In this document: piece by piece, positions 29,897 through 38,555 of the stretch
How positions within the stretch are numbered: the first letter of the stretch is position 1
Layout: each line of letters starts with the position of its first letter
Program-made: the position numbers and the translations under genes
The notes under the pieces: generated by a model
What the model was told of the DNA's origin: nothing
Databases searched by the model: none
Seen by the model: the letters and a program-made list of their open reading frames with translations, nothing else
Origin: Pseudomonas sp. PDM16
GTDB taxonomy: Bacteria; Pseudomonadota; Gammaproteobacteria; Pseudomonadales; Pseudomonadaceae
Length of the DNA stretch: 64,000 nt
Direction of reading: 5' to 3'
Assembly (NCBI RefSeq): GCF_014851865.1
Contig: NZ_JACVAM010000009.1
Location: 1-64,000 of the forward strand

Positions 29897-30865
29897 ATGC
29901 AAAGCAGCAGTGAATTGTTCCCCGTTGCGCTGATCAGCGCCGAGTATCGTGGTGATCTGAGTGAGGATGTGTATCGCCTGAAGCCTGGAAGGGCCCCGGA
30001 TTTTTCCGTCGAACTGGCGGTGACCCGACTTGGCCTTGCCGACCAGCCTAGCCGTGGCCAGCCAGTAATCCTGCTGCATGGCAGTTTCTCCAATCGGCGC
30101 TTCTGGTACTCGCCGCGCGGCATTGGTCTTGGCCCCTATCTGGCGCGTGCTGGATTCGACGTATGGGTCGCCGAGATGCGTGGCCACGGACTTTCGCCGC
30201 GCAATCAGGCGTACAAGCACAACAGTGTCGCCGAATATGCTCGCTACGACTTGCCGGCCATCGCTGACTTCGTGCGCGAACAGACCGGACAGGTGCCGCA
30301 TTGGGTGGGGCACTCCCTGGGAGGGACGACCCTGGCCGCGGCTCTGGGAGGAGGCTATATGGGTGAGCAGGACGCCGCGTCGGTCGCATTGTTTGGCACC
30401 CAGATCAGTCGCATCTATTGGCCGCTCAAGGTGCCGCCGGTCGAGTGGGGGGGGCGCCTGCTACTGAAGGGTTTCCACCATATCTCCGGAGCACGATTCA
30501 AGCGTGGGCCCGAGGATGAGCCCGTGGGTGTGGCTCTGGAAAGCCTTCGCTGGCATCGCCTGTTTGGCCGCTTCGGCGACGCCGAGCGAGACTGGTGGGC
30601 AGGTATGGCCGAGGTTCAGGTGCCGCTGCTGGCTGTGAGCGCCACCGGCGATCTGCAGGACCCGGCCTGGGCCTGTCGCAAGTTGTTCGAGCAGTTCGTG
30701 TCTGCGCCACGCAGTTTTCTGCTGCTGGGGCGGGAGAGGGGCTATTCCAGCGATTTCGGTCATATAGAGATGCTGGTCAGCAAGGAGGCCCAAAGCGAGG
30801 TCTGGCCGTTGGTGGAGTATTGGTTGCGGGAACGGCAACTGCCGGCCGAAAAGCAGCAGGATTGA
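29897..30865 (+). CDS. alpha/beta hydrolase (esterase/lipase-like)
   Basis: The 322-residue product shows the alpha/beta hydrolase order: oxyanion loop VILLHGSFSNRRFW, nucleophile elbow VGHSLGG (S140), an acid region after LLAVSATGDLQDPA, and the C-terminal histidine in DFGHIEML. No signal peptide is present, so it is probably cytoplasmic. It occupies the position of PA1771 between ppsA and rraA. Substrate unknown. ATG at 29897 is preferred over TTG at 29879. Confidence 0.87.
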   Translation: MQSSSELFPVALISAEYRGDLSEDVYRLKPGRAPDFSVELAVTRLGLADQPSRGQPVILLHGSFSNRRFWYSPRGIGLGPYLARAGFDVWVAEMRGHGLSPRNQAYKHNSVAEYARYDLPAIADFVREQTGQVPHWVGHSLGGTTLAAALGGGYMGEQDAASVALFGTQISRIYWPLKVPPVEWGGRLLLKGFHHISGARFKRGPEDEPVGVALESLRWHRLFGRFGDAERDWWAGMAEVQVPLLAVSATGDLQDPAWACRKLFEQFVSAPRSFLLLGRERGYSSDFGHIEMLVSKEAQSEVWPLVEYWLRERQLPAEKQQD

Positions 30866-30929
30866 GGTTACAAGCGCACCGGCGTGCGGCTACTATGTGA
30901 CGAATTGAGCTTGGCCGGTCACGGTTAGC

Positions 30930-31229
30930 ATGTTCGTTGCCCTGGAGCGTCTGATCAATCTGCAGGAAGGCTATCGACGGGGCTTCACTGTCGCCGGTCG
31001 CGACTTGCTGCTACTGGTGATCGATGATCGACCGCTGTTGCTGGAAAACCGTTGCCCCCATCAAGGGGCGCCGTTGACCAATGCGACCCTTATCGGCTCG
31101 ATTCTGCGTTGTTCACGCCATGGTGTGGAGTTCGATTTGGGAAGCGGTCGACCCTTGAGCGTTCAGTGCCCTGCGCTTCGCCGATTCAATCTGGTCTACG
31201 ACGGCGACCGTATCGGTATCGATGTGTGA
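30930..31229 (+). CDS. small Rieske [2Fe-2S] protein
   Basis: The 99-residue product contains both Rieske boxes: C42-P-H44 in NRCPHQGAPL and C61-S-R-H64 in LRCSRHGVEFDL. It is the size of dioxygenase-type Rieske ferredoxins or NirD-like domains, without TM or signal. It sits 64 bases after the alpha/beta hydrolase and 24 before rraA. No reductase or oxygenase partner is adjacent, so its electron partner is unknown. Confidence 0.87.
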   Translation: MFVALERLINLQEGYRRGFTVAGRDLLLLVIDDRPLLLENRCPHQGAPLTNATLIGSILRCSRHGVEFDLGSGRPLSVQCPALRRFNLVYDGDRIGIDV

Positions 31230-31253
31230 GTTTCAACTGAAAGGAGCTTTTCC

Positions 31254-31742
31254 ATGCAATACGTCACTCCCGATCTGTGCGACGCCTATCCGGAACTGGT
31301 TCAGGTGGTCGAGCCGATGTTCGCCAACTTCGGTGGCCGCGACTCCTTCGGCGGCGAGATCGTTACCGTCAAGTGCCACGAGGACAACTCGCTGGTGAAG
31401 TCTCAGGCTGATCAGCCTGGCAAGGGCAAGGTGCTGGTGGTCGATGGCGGTGGCTCCCTGCGTCGTGCGCTGCTGGGCGACATGATCGCCGAGAAGGCTG
31501 CCAAGAATGGCTGGGAAGGCATGGTGATCTACGGCTGTGTGCGTGACGTCGACGTGCTGGCGCAGACCGATCTTGGGGTGCAGGCCCTGGCGAGCCACCC
31601 GATGAAGACTGACAAACGCAACATCGGCGACCTCAACGTGGTTGTGACCTTTGGTGGTGTCTCTTTCAAGCCGGGTCACTATGTCTATGCCGACAACAAC
31701 GGCGTGATCGTTTCTCCCGAGCCGCTGAGCATGCCGGAGTAA
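31254..31742 (+). CDS. rraA: RraA-family protein
   Basis: The 162-residue product has the RraA fold signature VVDGGGSLRRALLGDMIAEKA and GCVRDVD (R97, D98). E. coli RraA inhibits RNase E; plant-type and Pseudomonas relatives with the same R-D pair have 4-hydroxy-4-methyl-2-oxoglutarate aldolase/oxaloacetate decarboxylase activity. Either or both functions are possible. AAGGAGC precedes the ATG. It is PA1772-like in position. Confidence 0.93.
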   Translation: MQYVTPDLCDAYPELVQVVEPMFANFGGRDSFGGEIVTVKCHEDNSLVKSQADQPGKGKVLVVDGGGSLRRALLGDMIAEKAAKNGWEGMVIYGCVRDVDVLAQTDLGVQALASHPMKTDKRNIGDLNVVVTFGGVSFKPGHYVYADNNGVIVSPEPLSMPE

Positions 31743-31750
31743 GGCCTTGC

Positions 31751-31774
31751 GGGCCTATTGAAAATAGGCCCGTT
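31751..31774 (+). terminator. hairpin between rraA and cmaX
   Basis: GGGCCTATT pairs perfectly with AATAGGCCC around GAA, followed by GTTTGGG. The T-run is short, so it may only attenuate read-through into cmaX. Confidence 0.6.
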
Positions 31775-31791
31775 TGGGTAGTGAGATAGGG

Positions 31792-32772
31792 ATGTACGAG
31801 AAAGACAATCTGCACTGGGGGCTGCTGCATGCCTTCGTACTCGATGGTCTGGGTGGTGCCCGAAGCCTGGAGTGGGACCAGCTGGAAGTGCTGGAGCTTG
31901 CCGAGCAGGAGAGTCTCTGGCTGCACTGGGATCGTGCGCACCCGCAGACAGCGGCCTGGCTGCGCGCGCAAAGCGGGCTTAGTGAATTCAGCTGTGACCT
32001 GCTACTGGAGGAGAACACCCGGCCGCGCCTATTGACGCTACCTGAGCATGAGTTGCTGTTGTTCCTGCGCGGCGTCAATCTCAACCCAGGCGCGGATCCC
32101 GAGGACATGGTATCGGTGCGCATCTTCGCCGATGCCCGCCGAGTCATTTCCCTTCGTTTGCGCCCTCTGCGCGCTACTGAAGAGCTGATCGCGCTGCTGG
32201 AAAAGGGGCAGGGGCCCCGCAGTAGTGCTGATCTGGTTCTACAGCTCGCTCACCACATGACCGATCGTGTCGACGGGCTGACCGATGAGCTGTCCGGACA
32301 GTTGGATGGGCAGGAGGAGCAGCTCGATGGGGATGCCCGCTTCATGCCTGACCACGGCCTAGTGCTGCATGTGCGCCGTCGGGCGGCGGGTTTACGGCGC
32401 TTCCTCGCGCCGCAGCGAGACATATTTGCCCAGTTGACGCGTAATGGTTTCGGTGACAGCGACCAGTGGAACGAGCTGAATAACCGGCTGACGCGTTATC
32501 TGGAAGAGCTGGAGATGATCCGCGAGCGGGTAGGACTGGTGCTGGAGGCCGAGCACCGACGCATGAGTGAGAAAATGAATCGTGCCATGTACCTGCTTGG
32601 CGTCACCACGGTGTTCTTCCTGCCGATGAGTTTCCTCACAGGTTTGCTCGGTATCAATGTCGGCGGTATTCCCGGTGCAGATAGCCAGTACGGTTTCCTG
32701 CTCATCTGCGCCATTCTTGGCAGCGTTGGTGCGTTGCAATGGTGGTTGTTCCGCCGTTGGCGCTGGCTCTAG
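31792..32772 (+). CDS. cmaX: CmaX, CorA/ZntB-family membrane transporter
   Basis: The 326-residue product has the CorA-family plan: a large acidic cytoplasmic domain, a long helix, and two C-terminal TM helices (MYLLGVTTVFFLPMSFLTGLLGINVGG, then YGFLLICAILGSVGALQWWLF). The loop motif is GIN rather than GMN, as in ZntB-type members, so Zn2+ or another divalent ion is possible. It starts the conserved cmaX-crfX-cmpX-sigX-oprF group. ATG at 31792 is used. Confidence 0.92.
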   Translation: MYEKDNLHWGLLHAFVLDGLGGARSLEWDQLEVLELAEQESLWLHWDRAHPQTAAWLRAQSGLSEFSCDLLLEENTRPRLLTLPEHELLLFLRGVNLNPGADPEDMVSVRIFADARRVISLRLRPLRATEELIALLEKGQGPRSSADLVLQLAHHMTDRVDGLTDELSGQLDGQEEQLDGDARFMPDHGLVLHVRRRAAGLRRFLAPQRDIFAQLTRNGFGDSDQWNELNNRLTRYLEELEMIRERVGLVLEAEHRRMSEKMNRAMYLLGVTTVFFLPMSFLTGLLGINVGGIPGADSQYGFLLICAILGSVGALQWWLFRRWRWL

Positions 32773-32827
32773 ATGTGACCTGCTCTCTTGTACTCACGTC
32801 TAGCCAACAAACCCGTGCGAGGTAGGC

Positions 32828-33067
32828 ATGTACGATCCTTTTGAAGAGTCCCTGCGCGATCTGCTGAAGTCGTCACCTGCTGAGCATGACGATGACGCAA
32901 CCCTCGGACGTGTGCTCAAAACGGCCAATCGCCAGGTGGGGGCCGGAGATCTGTTCGGTCTCATGGGGCGCGGCCTGGAAGCATTGATGATCGCACTGAA
33001 CAATGGCTCGCCTCATTTGATGCCGGTTTCCCGCTCTACCGCCCGTTCTGCAGACAAGGCTGACTGA
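32828..33067 (+). CDS. crfX: CrfX, small conserved protein of the sigX locus
   Basis: The 79-residue soluble protein (MYDPFEESLRDLLKSSPAEHDDDAT...) has no known domain. It lies between cmaX and cmpX as in other pseudomonads; its stop codon is two bases before cmpX. Its function is not established beyond association with the SigX region. Confidence 0.88.
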   Translation: MYDPFEESLRDLLKSSPAEHDDDATLGRVLKTANRQVGAGDLFGLMGRGLEALMIALNNGSPHLMPVSRSTARSADKAD

Positions 33068-33069
33068 AT

Positions 33070-33894
33070 ATGGAACTCGATCCCTGGACCCAAGCTCTGG
33101 TTGCGGCCATGACCACTCTCTGGAGCAAGATCGCGGGCTTCATCCCCAATCTATTCGTGGCTCTGATCCTCGGTCTGCTTGGTTTCGTGGTAGCCAAGCT
33201 ACTCGATACCCTGATCTCCAAGCTGCTGGCCAAGCTTGGCCTGGACCGCCTGATGGCGGGCACCGGCCTTACCAAACTGATGGCGCGTGTAGGCATTCAG
33301 GTATCCGTCTCGACCCTGATTGGCAAGATCATCTATTGGTTCGTGCTGCTGATCTTCCTGGTCTCGGCCGCTGAATCCCTTGGTCTGCAGCGGGTTTCCG
33401 CGACACTGGATGTACTGGCACTGTACCTGCCGAAAGTGTTCGGTGCTGCGCTGGTCCTGCTCGCCGGTGTGTTGCTGGCGCAGTTGGTCAGCAGCTTGGT
33501 ACGTGGCGCCGCAGAGGGTGTCGGGCTCGACTATGCCGCAGGTCTTGGCCGAGTTGCCCAAGGGCTCGTAATCATCATCAGTATCTCGGTTGCCATCGGT
33601 CAGCTGGAGGTCAAGACTGACCTGCTGAACAACGTGATCGCCATCGTGCTGATTTCGGTAGGTCTCGCCGTCGCCCTCGCACTCGGTCTGGGCAGTCGCG
33701 AGATCGCCGGGCAGATACTTGCCGGTATCTATGTGCGTGAGCTCTACGAGGTCGGGCAACAAGTGAGAGTCGGCGAGGTCGAAGGCCAGATCGAGGAGAT
33801 CGGAACCGTGAAGACCGTGCTGCTCACCGAAGAGGGTGAGCTGGTCTCCGTGGCCAATCGTACTCTGCTCGAGCAGCGCGTCAGCAGCCGCTGA
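33070..33894 (+). CDS. cmpX: CmpX, MscS-like inner-membrane protein
   Basis: The 274-residue protein has several TM helices (FIPNLFVALILGLLGFVVAKLL; IGKIIYWFVLLIFLVSAAESLG; VFGAALVLLAGVLLAQLVSSL; VIAIVLISVGLAVALALGLGSREIAGQI) and a C-terminal beta domain (VGEVEGQIEEIGTVKTVLLTEEGELVSVANRTLL) like the MscS middle domain. In P. aeruginosa loss of CmpX activates SigX; a mechanosensitive role is likely. Confidence 0.93.
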   Translation: MELDPWTQALVAAMTTLWSKIAGFIPNLFVALILGLLGFVVAKLLDTLISKLLAKLGLDRLMAGTGLTKLMARVGIQVSVSTLIGKIIYWFVLLIFLVSAAESLGLQRVSATLDVLALYLPKVFGAALVLLAGVLLAQLVSSLVRGAAEGVGLDYAAGLGRVAQGLVIIISISVAIGQLEVKTDLLNNVIAIVLISVGLAVALALGLGSREIAGQILAGIYVRELYEVGQQVRVGEVEGQIEEIGTVKTVLLTEEGELVSVANRTLLEQRVSSR

Positions 33895-33983
33895 CGAGCC
33901 AATCCCTGCTAATGTATGCGACCAGCGCTTCTCGCGTTGCGCTTTGGCGCTGCCATCTGACCTGACTGTCGGCACGAGTTGTT

Positions 33984-34574
33984 TTGAACAAGGCCCAATC
34001 GCATTCCACGCGGTACGATCCACGCGAGCTCTCGGATGAGGAGCTGGTGCAGCGTGCACACGTCGAGCTGTTTCATGTCACCCGGGCATACGAAGAGCTG
34101 ATGCGCCGTTACCAGCGCACCCTATTCAACGTGTGCGCCCGTTATCTGGGCAATGATAGGGATGCTGATGATGTCTGCCAGGAAGTCATGCTCAAGGTCC
34201 TTTACGGGCTGAAGAATTTCGAAGGCAAATCGAAGTTCAAGACTTGGCTGTACAGTATCACCTATAACGAATGCATCACTCAGTACCGTAAGGAGCGCCG
34301 TAAGCGCCGACTTCTGGATGCGCTCAGCCTTGATCCGCTGGAAGAGGCTTCTGAAGAGAAGGCTCCCAAGCTGGAAGAGAAAGGAGGCCTGGACCGATGG
34401 TTGGTGCACGTCAATCCGATTGATCGGGAAATACTGGTGTTGCGATTCGTTGCGGAGCTGGAGTTCCAAGAGATCGCCGACATAATGCATATGGGATTGA
34501 GCGCAACGAAGATGCGCTACAAACGTGCGCTGGATCGACTCCGGGAAAAATTCGGCAATATTGGTGAAACTTAA
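33984..34574 (+). CDS. sigX: ECF sigma factor SigX
   Basis: The 196-residue sigma-70 ECF factor has region 2 (YLGNDRDADDVCQEVMLKVLYGLKNF) and region 4 (RFVAELEFQEIADIMHMGLSATKMRYKRALDRLR). It directs oprF, envelope and fatty-acid genes in Pseudomonas. The start is TTG; the predicted N-terminus MNKAQSHSTRYDPREL fits known SigX. No anti-sigma gene is adjacent, as in P. aeruginosa. Confidence 0.96.
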   Translation: MNKAQSHSTRYDPRELSDEELVQRAHVELFHVTRAYEELMRRYQRTLFNVCARYLGNDRDADDVCQEVMLKVLYGLKNFEGKSKFKTWLYSITYNECITQYRKERRKRRLLDALSLDPLEEASEEKAPKLEEKGGLDRWLVHVNPIDREILVLRFVAELEFQEIADIMHMGLSATKMRYKRALDRLREKFGNIGET

Positions 34575-34712
34575 TTAGCCGAAGCGTTTCTTACGCGCTG
34601 GGTGCGCGAAATATACATACACCGTAATGGGTGGTTTTGTTACAATCGCCGCCTTGTTGTTCCCGGCCTCCGGGCAGGCAACTATTAATCGTCTTCTGAT
34701 GGGGATTTACGG
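34575..34712 (+). promoter_or_regulatory. oprF leader and promoter region
   Basis: The 138-base gap before oprF contains GAAAC (34566-34570, overlapping the sigX end) and TACAAT (34641-34646), possible ECF -35 and sigma-70 -10 elements. SigX-dependent oprF transcription is known in relatives; exact sites cannot be fixed here. Confidence 0.4.
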
Positions 34713-35681
34713 ATGAAACTGAAAAACACCTTGGGCGCTGTCATCGGCTCGCTGGTTGCTGTCTCTTCGCTGAATGCTCTGGCCCAAGGCCAGGGTGCTG
34801 TTGAAATCGAAGGCTTCGCCAAGAAGCAATACTTCGACAGCGCTCGCGAGTTCGACAACGACGGCAATCTCTTCGGCGGTTCCATCGGTTACTTCCTGAC
34901 CGATGATGTCGAACTGCGCCTGGGTTACGACGAAGTGCACAACGCTCGTGCCGACGATGGCCGCAACATCAAGGGCTCCAACACTGCCCTGGATGCTCTG
35001 TACCACTTCAACACCCCGAGCGACAGCCTGCGTCCGTACGTTTCTGCCGGTTTCTCCGACCAGAGCATCGGCCAGAACGGCCGTAGCGGTCGCAACGGCT
35101 CCACCTTCGCCAACCTGGGCGGTGGTGCCAAGTACTACTTCACCGAAAACTTCTATGCCCGCGCTGGCGTCGAAGCCCAGTACAACATCGACCAGGGCGA
35201 CACCGAGTGGGCCCCGAGCGTTGGTATCGGCCTGAACTTCGGTGGCGGCTCCAAGCCGGTCCCGGCACCGGTCGCTGAGCCGGCTCCTGAGCCGGTTGCA
35301 GAAGTCGCTCCGACCCCGGAGCCGGCTGAAACCGTACGTGTCGAGTTGGACGTGAAGTTCGACTTCGACAAGTCCAAGGTCAAAGAAGAAAGCTACAGCG
35401 ACATCAAGAACCTGGCTGACTTCATGAACCAGTACCCGCAAACCAACACTACTGTTGAAGGCCACACCGACTCGGTCGGCACCGACGCCTACAACCAGAA
35501 GCTGTCCGAGCGTCGTGCCAACGCTGTTCGTGAAGTGCTGGTCAATCAGTACGGTGTAGGTTCCGAGCGTGTTGGCTCCGTTGGTTACGGCGAATCCCGC
35601 CCGGTTGCCGATAACGCCACCGAAGCCGGTCGCGCGGTCAACCGTCGCGTAGAAGCTGAAGTGGAAGCTCAAGCTCAGTAA
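34713..35681 (+). CDS. oprF: OprF, major outer-membrane porin
   Basis: The 322-residue protein has a signal peptide ending ALA (1-24), an N-terminal eight-stranded barrel, a Pro-Ala-Glu hinge (PVPAPVAEPAPEPVAEVAPTPEP in part, ~186-208) and an OmpA peptidoglycan-binding domain (FDFDKSKVK, VEGHTDSVGTDAYNQKLSERRA, GYGESRPVADN). It anchors the outer membrane to the cell wall and forms a low-frequency large pore. No cysteine is present, unlike P. aeruginosa OprF with its four-cysteine segment. Confidence 0.97.
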   Translation: MKLKNTLGAVIGSLVAVSSLNALAQGQGAVEIEGFAKKQYFDSAREFDNDGNLFGGSIGYFLTDDVELRLGYDEVHNARADDGRNIKGSNTALDALYHFNTPSDSLRPYVSAGFSDQSIGQNGRSGRNGSTFANLGGGAKYYFTENFYARAGVEAQYNIDQGDTEWAPSVGIGLNFGGGSKPVPAPVAEPAPEPVAEVAPTPEPAETVRVELDVKFDFDKSKVKEESYSDIKNLADFMNQYPQTNTTVEGHTDSVGTDAYNQKLSERRANAVREVLVNQYGVGSERVGSVGYGESRPVADNATEAGRAVNRRVEAEVEAQAQ

Positions 35682-35701
35682 TTTGGCTTGGTGCTCTGCA
35701 G

Positions 35702-35728
35702 AAAACCCGGCTCCGGCCGGGTTTTTTG
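35702..35728 (+). terminator. rho-independent terminator after oprF
   Basis: AAAACCCGGC and GCCGGGTTTT arms around TCCG, followed by a T-run. Confidence 0.92.
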
Positions 35729-35739
35729 TTGCCTGCGAT

Positions 35740-35757
35740 TTGTCACAAGCTCGTCAT
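35740..35757 (+). promoter_or_regulatory. weak PHO-box-like sequence upstream of ugd
   Basis: TTGTCAC-AAGC-TCGTCAT has the two-half-site, 11-base period layout of a PhoB box (CTGTCAT-N4-CTGTCAT), matching 10 of 14 positions, and ends 55 bases before ugd. It may be chance. Confidence 0.3.
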
Positions 35758-35812
35758 CGGCTCGCCATAAGCCTGCGTTGCAATCTCAATAGGCGACTGC
35801 AGGAGAGCGGCG

Positions 35813-37174
35813 ATGCGACTGTGCGTGATCGGAGCGGGCTATGTGGGGCTGGTGACGGCGAGCTGCTTTGCCGAGATGGGCAACCGGGTGATCTGTGTGG
35901 AGCGAGACTCCTCACGTCTGGCCCAGTTGGCAAACGGCAGGGTGCCGATCTATGAGCCGGGGCTCGAGCCCATGCTGAAGGCGCATCTTGCCAGCGGCCA
36001 GCTGAGCTTTACCGGCGTGCTGGCCGAAGGCCTACGCCAGGCGCAGGTCGTATTCATCGCCGTCGGTACGCCGACAGGCGAGGACGGCTCGGCCGATCTC
36101 GGCCATGTGCTGGCGGTGGCTGATCAGTTAGGGCAGACGCTGATTGCCCCTTGCCTGATCGTTGACAAGTCCACAGTGCCTGTCGGCACGGCCGAGCGCG
36201 TCGGCCAGAGGATCAACCGTCAGCTGGCTGCTCGCGGTTTGTCCTTTCAGGTGACGGTGGCGAGCAACCCGGAGTTTCTGAAGGAGGGCAGCGCTGTAGA
36301 GGATTTCATGCGGCCGGATCGAGTGGTGCTGGGGTGTGATGACGAGGACAGCGCCGATCAGCTGCGCCGTCTGTATGCGCCATTCCTGCGGAACCATGAT
36401 CGGGTACTGAACATGGGTGTTCGCGCTGCCGAGTTCACCAAATACGCGGCAAATGCCTTCCTCGCTACCAAGATTTCCTTCATGAACGAGATGGCAGGGC
36501 TCTGTTCCCGTCTGGGGGTGGACATCGAGGACGTACGCAGGGGCATCGGCAGCGACAGGCGCATCGGCACGCACTTCATCTATGCCGGATGTGGCTATGG
36601 CGGCTCCTGCTTTCCTAAAGATGTGCGTGCCCTTATTCGTGCCGCAGAGCTAGAAGGCTTCGAGCCGGCCATCCTGCGAGCGGTCGAGGCACGCAACGCC
36701 CTGCAGAAGACGTTGCTGTTTCAGTCCGTGCGCGAGCACTTCAATGGTTTTCTGCAGGGACGTGTGGTTGCGCTCTGGGGGCTGTCGTTCAAGCCTGGCA
36801 CCGATGACCTGCGCGAGGCTCCCAGTCTCGTTCTGCTGGATGCGTTATTGGCGGCAGGTGCCCGTGTCCAGGCGTGCGATCCGGTAGCCTGTCCTGCGAT
36901 GACCGCGCGCTACGCAGAGGCTTTGGAGTCAGGCCAGTTGCGCCTTGGAGAATCGCCCTACATGGCGGTCGAGGGAGCCGATGCGCTGGTGCTGGTGACA
37001 GAATGGAAGCAATTTCGTCAGCCGGATTTCGAGCGGGTTCGGGCGGCCATGCGCATGCCTATCATCTTCGATGGCCGCAATATCTACGACCCCGTGGAGA
37101 TAGCGCAGCTTGGCTTCCTTTATCGTGGCATTGGCAGGCCGCCGGCGGGGCATTGTAAGGCTGACGCCGCGTGA
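35813..37174 (+). CDS. ugd: UDP-glucose 6-dehydrogenase
   Basis: The 453-residue enzyme oxidises UDP-glucose to UDP-glucuronate with two NAD+. It has the Rossmann start MRLCVIGAGYVGLVTA, the SNPEFLKEGSAVEDF block, catalytic GCGYGGSCFPKD (C266) and FDGRNIYDP at the C-terminus. UDP-glucuronate feeds surface polysaccharides or L-Ara4N modification of lipid A. galU, which makes its substrate, follows. AGGAGAG precedes the ATG. Confidence 0.96.
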   Translation: MRLCVIGAGYVGLVTASCFAEMGNRVICVERDSSRLAQLANGRVPIYEPGLEPMLKAHLASGQLSFTGVLAEGLRQAQVVFIAVGTPTGEDGSADLGHVLAVADQLGQTLIAPCLIVDKSTVPVGTAERVGQRINRQLAARGLSFQVTVASNPEFLKEGSAVEDFMRPDRVVLGCDDEDSADQLRRLYAPFLRNHDRVLNMGVRAAEFTKYAANAFLATKISFMNEMAGLCSRLGVDIEDVRRGIGSDRRIGTHFIYAGCGYGGSCFPKDVRALIRAAELEGFEPAILRAVEARNALQKTLLFQSVREHFNGFLQGRVVALWGLSFKPGTDDLREAPSLVLLDALLAAGARVQACDPVACPAMTARYAEALESGQLRLGESPYMAVEGADALVLVTEWKQFRQPDFERVRAAMRMPIIFDGRNIYDPVEIAQLGFLYRGIGRPPAGHCKADAA

Positions 37175-37219
37175 TTAGACTGCGCGGCAACTCAGCCCCT
37201 CGCAATTCCAAGGATTGCC

Positions 37220-38059
37220 ATGATCAAGAAATGTCTGTTTCCGGCGGCCGGCTACGGTACTCGCTTCCTGCCTGCCACCAAGGCGATGCCCAAGGAAATG
37301 CTACCGGTCGTCAACAAGCCATTGATCCAGTATGGCGTCGAGGAGGCTCTTGAGGCGGGGCTGACTGAGATCGCGATGGTTACCGGCCGCGGTAAGCGGG
37401 CGCTGGAGGACCATTTCGACATCAGTTACGAACTCGAGCACCAGATCCAGGGTACCGACAAGGAGAAGTACCTGGTCGGCATCCGCCGGCTGATCGAGGA
37501 GTGCAGCTTCTCCTATACCCGCCAGATTGAGATGAAGGGGCTCGGCCATGCCATCCTCAGCGGCCGCCCGCTGATTGGCGACGAGCCGTTCGCCGTGGTT
37601 CTGGCGGACGACTTGTGTTTTAACCTCGAAGGCGACGGCGTTCTGCAGCAGATGGTCAAGCTGTACAACCAGTTCCGCTGCTCCATTGTCGCCATTCAGG
37701 AAGTACCGCCGGAGGAGACCTCCAAATATGGCGTGATCGCTGGCGAGATGATCCGTGACGATATCTTCCGGGTGAACAACATGGTCGAGAAGCCGAAGCC
37801 GGAAGATGCCCCGTCTAACCTGGCGATCATTGGCCGTTACATCCTGACCCCGGACATCTTCGATCTGATCGAGAATACCGAGCCAGGCAAGGGGGGTGAG
37901 ATCCAGATTACCGACGCCCTGATGAAGCAGGCCCAGGACGGCTGCGTCATCGCCTACAAGTTCAAGGGCAAGCGTTTCGACTGCGGCGGCGCCGAGGGTT
38001 ACATCGACGCTACCAACTTCTGCTTCGAGAACCTGTACAAGACTGGCAAAGCCTACTGA
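37220..38059 (+). CDS. galU: UTP-glucose-1-phosphate uridylyltransferase
   Basis: The 279-residue enzyme makes UDP-glucose from UTP and glucose-1-phosphate. The nucleotide-binding start CLFPAAGYGTRFLPATKAMPKEML, the GLGHAIL and LADDLCFN motifs and the C-terminal KFKGKRFDCGGAEGYIDAT are present. It is downstream of ugd with a 45-base gap and probably shares its promoter. Confidence 0.97.
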   Translation: MIKKCLFPAAGYGTRFLPATKAMPKEMLPVVNKPLIQYGVEEALEAGLTEIAMVTGRGKRALEDHFDISYELEHQIQGTDKEKYLVGIRRLIEECSFSYTRQIEMKGLGHAILSGRPLIGDEPFAVVLADDLCFNLEGDGVLQQMVKLYNQFRCSIVAIQEVPPEETSKYGVIAGEMIRDDIFRVNNMVEKPKPEDAPSNLAIIGRYILTPDIFDLIENTEPGKGGEIQITDALMKQAQDGCVIAYKFKGKRFDCGGAEGYIDATNFCFENLYKTGKAY

Positions 38060-38079
38060 CAGGTCAGCAAGTCAGCCAG

Positions 38080-38100
38080 AGCCACCTTCGGGTGGCTTTG
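38080..38100 (+). terminator. terminator after galU
   Basis: AGCCACC-TTCG-GGTGGCT hairpin with a UUCG tetraloop followed by TTGTCATTT. Confidence 0.8.
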
Positions 38101-38119
38101 TCATTTCAGGCTGTTCGAT

Positions 38120-38542
38120 TCAGGGGATTGTCAGCGCTCCCGAGCCAGGTCCCAGCGGCTGGCCGTAGCTGAACTCGATGTAGTTGCCAGCGGGGTCGCG
38201 CAGACCGCAGTAATAGCCCACCGGATAGGGCTCGTCGCGTGCTGGCCAGACCAAACAGCCGCTATCTGCGGCTCGCGAGGCGATCGCGTCCACTGCCTCG
38301 CGGTTATCCACGGCGAAGCCGAAGTGGCTGTAATCGTCTGTGGCCAGTTGACGGTTGTTGCCGCCTGGCATGATCACGAAGATAAACTCGTGCTCCTTGC
38401 CAGGTTCGGCCATCCAGACGATCTTCGAGCCTTTGCCAGTGCGCTCGTGGATCACGTGCATGCCGCAGAACTCGCGGTAGAAGTCCACGCAGGGCTGTAG
38501 CTCCGGTACGTGCAAGGCGATATGAGTGAGGGTGGGGCGCAT
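38120..38542 (-). CDS. VOC-superfamily (glyoxalase/dioxygenase-like) protein
   Basis: The 140-residue protein has paired betaalphabetabetabeta modules of the vicinal-oxygen-chelate fold: LTHIALHVPEL with H7, HFGFAVDNRE, and YCGLRDPAGNYIEFSYG with the C-terminal metal-ligand glutamate. It may be a lyase, thiol transferase or antibiotic-resistance type; substrate unknown. It lies between galU and gor, as PA2024 does in P. aeruginosa. Confidence 0.85.
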   Translation of the reverse strand: MRPTLTHIALHVPELQPCVDFYREFCGMHVIHERTGKGSKIVWMAEPGKEHEFIFVIMPGGNNRQLATDDYSHFGFAVDNREAVDAIASRAADSGCLVWPARDEPYPVGYYCGLRDPAGNYIEFSYGQPLGPGSGALTIP

Positions 38543-38555
38543 GTGGTCCTCCGGA

